NCBI GenBank assembly: GCA_036320915.1
Contig: JAXBDG010000002.1
Coordinates: 372,001 to 436,000 of the forward strand
Source: Linnemannia elongata
Lineage: Eukaryota > Mortierellomycota > Mortierellomycetes > Mortierellales > Mortierellaceae
Direction of reading: 5' to 3'
Length of the DNA: 64,000 nt
The notes beneath the pieces were generated by a model. It was not told where the DNA came from. It was given only the letters and a program-made list of their open reading frames with translations, and searched no databases. Made by a program: the position numbers and the translations under genes. Shown here in pieces: positions 1 through 8,659 of this stretch. Within the stretch, counting starts at the first letter, position 1; each line of letters begins with the position of its first letter.

Positions 1-709
1 GCCAGGCTGCTCATATGCATCTTCGGCATCTCCAGCTTCGCCTCGACGCTTCTTCATCTCGTCCTCAATATACTTCATCATGTGTTTGTCGACATCCAGT
101 GCATTCGTCTGTTTCGTGAACGTATTCATCATTCCTGACTTTGTCGACGATTCACTACAGGTTTGAAAAGTTTAGGTTAGAACATCGCAAGATAACAGAC
201 GCCGTAATGTCATAGCCTCGTCCGTGTTGAGAAAATACAAAGAAGAGAAGATCGCATACCCTTCTTCATTGCGGCGGACTTCATCCATATCGACGAGTCC
301 TCCTCCTGAGAGCAGCTTGTACGGATCGGCAGCGACGATCTTGTCCTTCTTCTTCTTCTTTCCTGTAGTGTCTCCGACCAATAGATCGACGGCTGCGATT
401 CCTGCGGGCCGCTGTCTGAACTTTCGAAGTTCAATCAACTCGTCCAGACTATGTTTTCAAATTGTATGAATTAAACGATAACACCAATTAGCCAAGTGTT
501 TAGAGTGTTGTGGTCACGGTCTCCTATGAGAGTTCTTTGTGGTATCGTGAGTGGGAGTATGGTATTTACCTGAGTCCCTCTGGCTCGTCGTCCCGGGCAG
601 TTGCACCCTCAGCAGTTGCTGCTCCAGTCTCGGACAAGGGAGTGCCTGCATCCTCAGGGGTATCCTCACGCTTCTTGCGGTAATTGCGTTTCTTGATGGT
701 TGTGCTCAT
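1..709 (-). CDS. TLS1: TLS1/C9orf78 (Hep59) family splicing-associated protein, 3' end outside window
   Basis: Exons read 709-570, 448-260 and 154-1; the gene runs off the left edge. The spliced product starts MSTTIKKRNYRKKRED and has an acidic Glu/Ala stretch. It then shows the family core: ELRKFRQRPAGIAAVDLL (human C9orf78 has a closely similar LRKRPNGVSAVALL segment), a GGLVDMDEV segment, and DKHMMKYIEDEMKKRRGE near the visible end. Known members (S. pombe Tls1, human C9orf78) are nuclear spliceosome-associated proteins that affect splice-site choice. Both introns have GTAAAT or GTATGC donors and TAG acceptors, and the phases join cleanly. The gene is divergent from the R3HCC1L-like gene, with about 360 bases between the starts. 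The C-terminus is not visible, so completeness cannot be judged. Family assignment is firm; the splicing role is by homology. Confidence 0.88.
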
Positions 710-1071
710 GTTTTCTTCTTGCTCCTGTGATTGTCTTGTGTGTGTGATTGTGTCCTTGGCTGATTGGGTGGTCTGTAATGTGTGTCTGCTTGAGGAATGC
801 AGCAAGCTGATGGAAGGAGCAGCCTTTATCAAAGGGCCAGAGAGTGTGGCTTTGTTCCATTTTTTTTCAACCAAAGAAAAGAGACCAACCTTGATTTCGT
901 CCTTTCGCTCCCACAGCATTTTTTTTCCCTTCCCTCTTACCCAACCCCTCTCCTTTCCTTCTTCAATTCACGAACTCCATCGTTCGTACCTCCTTCCTGA
1001 CTCGCACATCACGGGCAGGAGTCAAAAAATAACCAACCAACCAACCAACCAAACCAACCAAACCAACCCCT
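710..1071. promoter_or_regulatory. shared promoter region between TLS1 and the R3HCC1L-like gene
   Basis: This 362-base gap separates two divergent start codons. It holds T-rich and CT-rich tracts (about 860-965). An AACC/AAACC tetranucleotide repeat lies at about 1031-1068, directly before the plus-strand ATG and therefore probably in its leader. No TATA box is obvious. Confidence 0.5.
1031..1068 (+). repeat. AACC/AAACC simple repeat in 5' leader
   Basis: About nine tandem AACC or AAACC units end four bases before the start codon of the R3HCC1L-like gene. They would give an unstructured A/C-rich leader. Confidence 0.8.
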
Positions 1072-3069
1072 GTGACGGTAATGGACTCACCACAGAACCA
1101 ACCCCGTGGCGGTAGTAGCAACAGCAGCAGCGGGCGTAACGGAGCCAACAACTCCAACTCCAACCCCAGCCCCAACAACGGAGGTGGCGATGGTGCAAAC
1201 AGGCGGCTACCAAAAGTCGATGTCTACATCCCGCGTCACCGTCGAGGAGCCAACGACGATGCCTCCAACTCTCTCCCACCTTCAGAATCAACCGACTCTC
1301 GACAAAGTTCCACTGCCTCATCACCTCGACAGGCCGCTTCTCGGAATACTTTAACTTCTCGCAGCAATAGCAGTTATGGTCGGGACGATGGGTTGGAGGA
1401 CACATCTTCGTCTTCCAGGTCGGGCAACAATTCGTCGAGTAGTGGTGATGTCCAGCGGCGTGGTCGAGGAAAGTTTATGGGGCCTGGAACAAACAGCGGT
1501 AGCGCTGTTGGTTCAAAGACGAACGGCGGAAATGGTGGTACTAGGGGCAACGGCGGTCGGGACCGGGACTACAGAGGCAGCGGATCAAACGGCAATAGCG
1601 GGTCCAGCAGGAACAACAGCAACAAGACCACCAGTGGATATGGCTCTGCATCAACCTCCTCGCCACCGTTGCAACAGCCATCCCCGACAACAACAGCACA
1701 GACACCAGCAGCAGCGCGGCATCCACCGCGAGGACGTGATTTCGATGCAACCGTCCTCAGACGTTATAGCGATGATGAGAACAGACCCAATTCGTCCTTT
1801 TCACGATCAAGCAGTTACACATCCACTCGATCCAGCAACAACAACAATCAGTCATCCTCTGCGTCAACATATTCAAGATCAACTGGGCGGACACAGGACT
1901 CTAATGCCGCAGCATCAAGGAGACCTGACCGTTCGGATGAAGGATCCTGGAGGAGAGAAGTGCCCAAATCGACCGAGACAACTACAACAACTGGAACCTC
2001 AGGAACAACTGAAGGCAAGGATCAGGAATCGGACCTGGCTGCTCAATTTGAGAGCGTCCGATTGTCGACATCAGCCTCGGCCTCGAGATCTGGATCACCC
2101 GACGGCACCGAAAGTACGGATGAGCCCGAGGAATGGGAGCTGGCCCTTCAGAATTCGGATGATGATGGTATCCCTGCCGCACCGAAAGAGACCCGCAGGC
2201 ACCCAGCGGAGGCTTTGCTCACCTCCCCGAGCTCTACTCCATCCAAGATTGGGAACTGGTCTGAAGGTAGTCTTTCATCTCTATTTTTTTTGCTATTCCT
2301 GGACGTAACATGGAGCGCACTATATAATTTGCCTTTTCTCTTACATTCCTTTTTCTGTTCTTCTTTACCCAAACCTAGTATCGAACGACGACATGTATAT
2401 TTTGGAGCTGTACGACTTTTCAGCGTCAATCAAAACTGCACATTTGACAGACATGTTTGCTGCTTACGAGAACAGATCAGGAGGCTTCAGGATTAAATGG
2501 GTCGATGAAACCAAAGCTCTAGTCATCTTTGAATCTGCTGCCGTCGGTACGTTATCACTCTTCCCTATGACCTTTTGGTACTATTAATCCACGTTGCTGT
2601 CGTTTCACAATCCCTGACATCCCCCCCTCCCCCTCTTGTGTTAATAGCGAAACAAGCATATATTGCCAACTTGACGAGCCAGATTGCAAAGATCAAGCCT
2701 TACAATGGACCGGACAAGGACAGTATCCGGAATGCTGGAAAACCGTCAAGTGGCGCATACAATGGGGTCCGACCCGCCAAGACTGACTCTGTTGCGCGAC
2801 GACTTGTCCAGGGTGCATTGGGTTTGAGAGTCAGAAGAACACCTGAACAGATCGCTGAAGAAAAGGCTCAGATCCAAGCCGCGAAAGGTACTTGTTAAAA
2901 AACTCTAGGGGTAATTTATTCTTTGCGATGAGGAAAGTAATCTCTTGCTGACATATTCTACTTTATCCATCATATAGATGCTCGTGAGGCACAGCGTCAG
3001 GAGGAACGGCGGCGGCGCGAGGAGGAAGAGCGGCAACGTCAGGCGATGGATGATGTCTTCGACTCTTGA
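1072..3069 (+). CDS. R3HCC1L: R3HCC1L-like protein with EJC-binding-type motif and C-terminal RRM-like domain
   Basis: Exons are 1072-2266, 2379-2546, 2648-2887 and 2978-3069, giving 564 residues. An in-frame ATG at 1081 is an alternative start. Residues 44-59 (RRLPKVDVYIPRHRRG) resemble the R3HCC1L N-terminus, where a short motif of the kind that binds the exon junction complex sits. A long Ser/Asn/Gly-rich disordered region follows. Exons 2-3 encode a fold matching the human R3HCC1L C-terminus: MYILELYDFSASIKTAHLTD, FRIKWVDETKALVIF, then VARRLVQGALGLRVRRTPEQ. The last exon is a charged E/R helix ending MDDVFDS. No R3H motif is visible. The human family is poorly characterised. A link to mRNA processing rests on the N-terminal motif and is inference. 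Family assignment is strong because both ends match in order. Confidence 0.85.
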
Positions 3070-3235
3070 TCCAAATCGGAAATCACCCCTCCTTTTTTAC
3101 TTTGCCCTTTATCCCCTTCGCTTTCAACTTGCATTCTTTTTTACCACATTGTCATAGGGTTCATACCCACCTACACCCACACACTTGCATTGCCACATTT
3201 CCTCCACCTTCTTGCAATATCACGCGATACTCAGC

Positions 3236-3241
3236 AATAAA
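3236..3241 (+). terminator. candidate AATAAA poly(A) signal of the R3HCC1L-like gene
   Basis: A canonical AATAAA lies 167 bases after the stop codon. It sits just before the convergent end of the FNBP4-like gene, so the two 3' UTRs probably overlap. Confidence 0.5.
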
Positions 3242-3286
3242 CTCGTCAGTCCAATCCTCTGGGCAAAAAAACTCGATGCTTTTTAT

Positions 3287-4714
3287 TCAGGTAGCGGTAG
3301 TTAGAGTTGTTATTCCTGAAGTAGTAGAAGGCGGATCGAGGCGGTTCCGTAGTTCTACGGATGGATACTCTTCTGATTTTGTCCCCTACCAAAAAAAAAA
3401 TTCAAGAAACCCAACAACAAAGAAAATAATTAGCAAACACATTTATCAAATAGTGATGTCGAAAGAAAACTTGGACACAAAAGATGCAAAGGAGACGCTT
3501 ACTGTAGCAGGGTGAAAGAACCCATAACTCAGCTCTTTCAGACTCCAAATAACAAGCCAGTGGTCATCCGGCGGGGCGATCTTCTCGACGGTGTGCATAA
3601 ACTCGATCATTTCTCCTACAACGCCACCATACCGCGGCAATGACTCCGCTTGAAGATCTTCCTTCTCCTCATCGTCAATATCGCTCTCTCCGGACATTTC
3701 CACTTCCTCCTCCTTCTCCCTACGATGAGATTCTAGTTCCCTGGTAGCCCGTTCCTCACCCAAGAAATAAACCGGTTTAAGCCCCCCTTGCTCCCAATCT
3801 AAAAGCCGGATCGCAAATTCAATCAACCGGTTCTCGACTTCCTTTGGATTAAACCTGTCTGTCTGAGGAAGTGTCGAAAGTTGATGGATCCTGCTGTAGA
3901 TTGTTTGTGGAGTTTGTGTTTGAATCCAATGGTCGTCGTCGTTCAGTGATGTTGCTGATGTTGATGGTAGGGACAGAGAATTGGTAGAAGATGATGCTCT
4001 TGGGGGACGAGGAGGGAGGCGTGGTTGGTCGGTGGAAGGGAGGGGCAGGAGTGGGATAGCGTTGATTTCTTGGAGGAAGGTGTCGAATACGATTTGCTGT
4101 TCGTTCGTTAGCTCGAAGGGTGTTGATGGTTGAGGAGGTACTGTGACCACCGTGGTTGCTGTTGCCGTTGCTACTGCTATGTCGGTTTGATCGACATCCA
4201 TGGCTGTCGAATCGGGCTGATCTGAATCCTGTGAAGGTTGGGTACCAGAGACTGCGGCGATGGTGATAGCAGTGCTCAGAGACGAATCGTCGATTGGAGG
4301 TGCAGTTACTGTCATTGCTGTATCAGCATCCTGCTGAGGGCTAGTGGTAGAATCATCGACAGAGGCTGCAAATGACTGGAGATCCTTCAAAGCCGCCGAT
4401 ACGAAATCATCCTCGTCCTCCTCGCCACCTTGTTGCTCCTTCTGTTGAGGATGTGCTTCTCGAATCTCTTGCTGATCATCGGTTTCTTCTCGGATATCAG
4501 GTGTCCGAGTTCCTGGGGTGCCTTCCGGTGTGTGGTGTTTCGACGGCACTGCTGACGACGAGGCTGTTACTGCTGTTGGTGTGGACGCATTGGTCAAAGG
4601 GGTTGTCTTTTGTGCAGCGACAACGGTGGTAGTGGTGGTGGTAGTGGCAGGGAGCAAGTCTCCCGATTCCGAGTCTGACTCCGAGTCGCTCGCGTAACTG
4701 ACCAGCGCGTTCAT
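3287..4714 (-). CDS. FNBP4-like protein with degenerate WW motif (tentative)
   Basis: Exons read 4714-3503 and 3385-3287, giving 436 residues. The N-terminus is MNALVSYASDSESDSESGD, an acidic start seen in several splicing-associated proteins. A Thr/Val/Ser-rich disordered middle follows. A helical segment (ENRLIEFAIRLLDWEQGGLK plus PVYFLGEERATRELESHRRE) resembles the region of FNBP4 that precedes its WW domain. The C-terminal part, HWLVIWSLKELSYGFFHPAT joined across the intron to GTKSEEYPS, has WW spacing, but the second tryptophan is replaced. The donor (ACA then GTAAGC) and acceptor (GGTAG) keep the frame, and the product ends 32 residues into the last exon. FNBP4 proteins are spliceosome-associated; that role here is inference. 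HCNGP/SAP30BP was considered but its core is not visible. Confidence 0.6.
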
Positions 4715-5090
4715 TCCTTCCCTGTGTGCTTCTGTGTGCTTGGTCGTTGAATGTAACAAGATCCTTTTTTGTTCAGGAACAGGCGAAGCTTGAAGAAAGG
4801 GTGGGTGATGGATTGGTTGCACGTGACCGTTGGGCTCAGCGCTGGAGGAAAGTGAAAAGGAAGCGGAAGACCGAATTAACCATTCAACCATCTCGACACA
4901 CACACACACACACTCAACATCCTCCACATTCAACAGCTTCGTTAGCAGCACGACACTCGCATTTCATATTCTAATCTCTTTCTCCTTCGGCTCCTACTCT
5001 ATATACATCTCCAGCCACCCAGAGAGAGCAAAAAGAAAGCCAGCGCAACAAAGCCCACCACAACACCCAACAAACACTAGCAAAAAAGGA
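4715..5090. promoter_or_regulatory. divergent promoter with CCAAT and CACGTG elements
   Basis: This gap separates the FNBP4-like gene (-) from PEN-2 (+). It contains an inverted CCAAT box (ATTGG, 4812-4816) eight bases before a CACGTG E-box (4820-4825, in context GCACGTGACC). A short (AC)n run at about 4900 and a leader ending in A-rich sequence before the PEN-2 ATG follow. The elements are read directly; their use is inferred. Confidence 0.45.
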
Positions 5091-5675
5091 ATGGCAAAGC
5101 CGATTGAAAAGATGAAGGCGGAGGAGATCCTGGCAGCGTCCAAGAAACTGTTCTTTGGTGGTTTCGCTCTCCTGCCCATGCTTTGGCTTTATAACGTCCT
5201 TTACGTTTGGCCTGTCAGGAACCGTGCTGATCTCAGTCCACAAGTTCGCCATTGTAAGGCTATACTCTTACCTTCTTCGTGCTACAAAGCAAAGGATTTG
5301 TTACAGGATACAACTTTTTTTTTCTTGTCAGGACTAGTCGGGACGATACGACCCGACCTGGATAGCGTGAACTTTCAATGGACAGGGGAAATCAGCATTA
5401 GTAGCAAGGATATACCCTATCTCACTTGGACGAACAAAAGGAAGCAACCAGCTTGAAAAGGCACATCAACAGGGGAAAAAAGAAGCAAACTCGTAATGAC
5501 CATCGTCTGTCACTCCTTGTTGAATAACACAAAAATAGATATGCTACTGTCTGGAATACTGTCGGTGGTTATGTTTGTAGTGTTCTCTGTATGGTTTGGA
5601 ATTTTTGTCAACCAGCGTCTGAACTGGGGTACTACTGGCGATACCCTTACGGTCGTCCTTGTCAAGGGTGTTTAA
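5091..5675 (+). CDS. PEN2: gamma-secretase subunit PEN-2
   Basis: Exons are 5091-5253 and 5539-5675, giving 99 residues (human PEN-2 has 101). Residues 22-35 contain the family signature GGFALLPMLWLYN. A second hydrophobic segment (about 56-78) and the C-terminal pattern NWGTTGDTL (about 83-91) follow; these correspond to the human RWGALGDYL element. PEN-2 is the small membrane subunit that activates presenilin in gamma-secretase, an intramembrane aspartyl protease. The 285-base intron starts GTAAGG and ends AATAG, and the joined codon is TAT. Without splicing the frame runs to a stop at 5456 and loses the second half of the protein. The family match is clear over the whole length. The other subunits (presenilin, nicastrin, APH-1) are not in the window. 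Confidence 0.9.
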
Positions 5676-6279
5676 CTCTGCTTGACCCTTCCTTTCATCC
5701 ACTTTTACTATTGCTCTCCCCGCTCATCTTGTACCATTACGATTTCTTTAACAAATAAACCAACCCCCTATACCCGTACTTCCTGACCCGACTCTCGATG
5801 CCTTGTGGATTTAATGTTGTAAGAGAAAAAGGCAGGGTGAACAACAAGCCATAACAGTAAACTAGAGAGTGGCAAATGCTTAACAAGGCTTTGAAGACAC
5901 GATGCTGTTGCAGTTAGGTTGTGGTTTCTTTCTCAGGGAAGAAAGAGCGAGTGCGACATGGTCGAAACTGCAAGGGACGACGAACAGCAAAAGTGCAGTT
6001 GGACAGGACAAGGGCTGTGATTGGCTATATTTTCAGAGGTTGTTTCTGTGGGGGCATTTGTGCTCCTCAACCCAACTCAGGGGCGCCTTCCTTGAGTTTG
6101 TGTTTCTTTTGGCTTCTTCGTTTTCCGCTCTTTCTCTTTTCTCTTCTCTTTCTCCTTCACTTCTTCCTTTTACCTTTCTCCACTCTTCTCCACTTATCCT
6201 TCATCAACCTCTCCCTCTTTCACATATCCCAACACATACTTGCACACCTTATCCCTCTCATACACATACATCCAACAAG
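5676..6279. other. intergenic: PEN-2 3' end and promoter of the GBBH_N gene
   Basis: This stretch holds the PEN-2 poly(A) signal at 5754-5759, an inverted CCAAT box (ATTGG, 6020-6024) and a strongly CT-rich leader from about 6110 to the next ATG. A 142-codon open frame here is low-complexity leader sequence and is not called. Confidence 0.5.
5754..5759 (+). terminator. candidate AATAAA poly(A) signal of PEN-2
   Basis: AATAAA lies 79 bases after the PEN-2 stop in an A/C-rich context. Confidence 0.5.
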
Positions 6280-7306
6280 ATGCTCAAGAACACCATCGTC
6301 CCCTTCTCGAGAAACACTCCCTCCCTCTTGCGGGCAGCAACCATGGTAAACAAAAATAAAATCTCAACCCTGAAGGTTCCCACGGTTTACTCCCAAATCA
6401 CAAATGTGGTCAACTCTGTCCCACAACTCCATCTTTTTTCCTTTTTCTCCCCCCCACCTCCCTTCCTCTGTCTTCGCTTCACTAAAACTCAGCCAACAAA
6501 TCAACCCCTTCATCCTCGCTGGTACATTACATACACTACCCTGCGTACAAACGATACTACTCCGCAAAAATAACCAACGTCCATTCGTTTCTGTCCCTTA
6601 TTTCGATTAGGCAATCTCGCACCGCCCACCAACCAACACCGCCTTCGCTCCTCGGTCCCTTTTGCCCGCGATGGCAGCAACAACAACATCTACTCCTATC
6701 CGCCAGGTTCACACAAATTTAGGACCAGTGTTTACCTTCTCCTCTTTCGAGCTCGAAGACCAGCTCCGGCAACAGCAACGACGCGACCTCGCCACACGAT
6801 CCAGCCACCCCGCTCACATGCACAAACATACATCCTCCTCTACCTCTGCTGAAGCCATCGCCAACAACAACGATGCCGAAAGTACCTACTTAGCATCCTG
6901 CTCCAGACTAGAGCAGGAACCTAACTATCAAGACCCAACCCTCCCCACGGTCCAAATCAACCGCGACTCGACCTCCCTCATCATCACCCCACCTGCTTCC
7001 TCCCCACTCCACCGCCCTAACCAATCTACTCCAACAACCTTCACATTCGACAACATCTGGCTTCGCGATAACTGCCCCTGCCCGAAATGCGTCCACAGCT
7101 CGACCCGCCAAAAGTTGCATTTGACAGAACAAGTGCCGAAGGATATAAGCGTGTCGTCGATTCAGGTGTGCCAGCATGGTTTGGAAGTGACTTGGTCGAG
7201 GGGGTTGTTAGTTTCGACAGGAGATGAGGGAAGGGAGGAGGAGAGGTTGAAGGCTCAGCCAGGACATCAAAGTTTCTACCCCTGGGAGATGATTCTCACT
7301 CGGTAG
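6280..7306 (+). CDS. stand-alone GBBH-like N-terminal (DUF971) domain protein, probably mitochondrial
   Basis: Exons are 6280-6345 and 6611-7306, giving 253 residues. The N-terminus (MLKNTIVPFSRNTPSLLRAA, then AISHRPPTNTAFAPRSLLPA) is rich in Arg/Ser/Ala and poor in acids, as expected of a mitochondrial targeting peptide; part of it comes from the first exon. The C-terminal half has the GBBH-like N domain: FDNIWLRDNCPCPKCVH with zinc-type cysteines, then a strand ending LEVTWS and HQSFYPWEM. In gamma-butyrobetaine and trimethyllysine dioxygenases this domain precedes a TauD-type Fe/2-oxoglutarate domain. Here a TAG follows at once, and a candidate poly(A) signal lies 66 bases further. The protein therefore cannot be a complete dioxygenase. 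It may be a DUF971-type small protein or a truncated paralog. Confidence 0.75.
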
Positions 7307-7371
7307 AAAGAGATATGTGTTTTGGTTTTGATTGTGAAACATGCTCCCCCACCCCCCTGCTATGAATAACG

Positions 7372-7377
7372 AATAAA
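7372..7377 (+). terminator. candidate AATAAA poly(A) signal of the GBBH_N gene
   Basis: AATAAA lies 66 bases after the stop codon. It supports ending the gene here rather than splicing on to a dioxygenase domain. Confidence 0.5.
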
Positions 7378-8228
7378 AACGTCGAGGTGAATTCTTTATG
7401 AACAAAAAACATCGAAAGAACAAAGATGACAAATGCAATGAAAGCGTCGCTAAAGTGGAAGCAAACGAATCGAACGATAAAAACGAAACCTAAAAGGAAA
7501 GCAAAGAAGAGAAAGGAGTGGGGTGACCACAAACGCACATGCCACTCGGGTATTCTTTGGCTCACTTGAGCCAGTCTATTTGAGCCTAAAATGGGAAAGA
7601 CAAAAAAAAACGGGAGGGGGGATCGCCTCTTTATGCACAGACATGAACCATGTCTGCGCTGTGTTCACACTTCCCAAGGCCGAACTGACTGGGCCACCAT
7701 TCAGAGGGTGCCACGACTCTCATTGAATAACAATATTGCTGTGCCTCCCCTAACCAGAGTCTATTTTCTTGACCGTCAAAGGAAGTTTTGGAAATGATCG
7801 ATCTGAATCGCAGCCTTGTCTCATGACATTTGATTCTTTTGGTCGCCTTTTTTCATGAAGTATGAAAAGTAAAAGAAAACAGCGAAAAAGAACGAAGCGA
7901 AAAGTCTACCGGGAAAGAAAGGCGGGTTGGTATTACAACTCATCGTGGATGGATGTGCCAGCTGTACATGGTTGGCTGGCGTCAAGACGGAGAAGTTAAA
8001 AGAAAACGATGGGATATATATAATAAATAAAAGAGGTGGCTATATGAGTGTGGAAATGAAAAAAGGCAAAAGAGATCACTAGCACCAAAACGAAGAGAAA
8101 AAAGGATGAAAAAGCTCATTATTTTCTTCCTTAACCGACAAATGGGGATATCAAAAGGATGCACAAGAAGCAAGGGATCGGGGCAAAGTGCAAAGTGTGG
8201 TAATACAGACAGGCGCAAGCGAAGACGA

Positions 8229-8280
8229 ATCAAACGAAGCAAATGAAGCAAACGAAGCAAAAGAAGCAAAAGAAGGAAGC
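8229..8280 (+). repeat. imperfect 9-base tandem repeat (AAGCAAANG)
   Basis: Five to six imperfect copies of AAGCAAACG, AAGCAAATG or AAGCAAAAG stand in a row, about 90-140 bases upstream of the TATA box. Confidence 0.7.
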
Positions 8281-8371
8281 AAAGACGAGAAGGTGGCACA
8301 TGGCCCAATGAGGCACATTTGGGCACAGCACTTCTGCCGTCCTTCATTTTGTCAGCGCCACCAAAATTCAG

Positions 8372-8379
8372 TATAAAAG
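8372..8379 (+). promoter_or_regulatory. TATA box of the ELF1-like gene
   Basis: TATAAAAG stands 280 bases before the start codon and directly before a CT-rich tract typical of leaders in this window. It is the clearest TATA box seen near a gene start. Confidence 0.6.
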
Positions 8380-8659
8380 GGCAAGCGCTCCCCTGTTTTT
8401 CTCTCTCTTCTTTCTTTTTTACTTCAGTTCGCTCTCATCAACGTCAGTCTTCACTAACAACTGAAAACACATATTCTTTCTCCTTCTTTCCCCTCGCTCC
8501 TACTCACACATACATACCAGCCTACCTCTCACCTATCCACCAGCCTCCACTTCCCTTCTACTTACACTCAAACTCTCTTTCTCATACTTCACACACCCCA
8601 CCCAACCTCACTGCAAAAACAACCTATCCGTACAAGAACAATCAAAACACAAGCAAGAA

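Larger units (their letters stand above)
7307..8659. other. intergenic: A-rich spacer, short tandem repeat, TATA promoter and CT-rich leader
   Basis: I see no coding signal on either strand. The first kilobase is A-rich. A tandem AAGCAAANG array lies at about 8229-8280, a TATA box at 8372-8379, and from about 8395 there is a CT-rich then AC-rich leader into the ELF1-like ATG. Confidence 0.55.

Noticed and set aside
1376..2308. 310-codon open frame overlapping the R3HCC1L-like gene
   Set aside because: It is a shifted-frame shadow of a Ser/Asn-rich coding region and does not join the conserved exons.
5254..5456. Continuation of the PEN-2 frame through the intron to a stop at 5456
   Set aside because: It has no similarity to PEN-2, whereas the exon at 5539-5675 restores the second membrane segment and the WG-GD signature at the right length.
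7307..8000. A TauD-type dioxygenase domain after the GBBH_N domain
   Set aside because: I looked for the HxD region and coding bias on the plus strand and found only A-rich spacer and a poly(A) signal.
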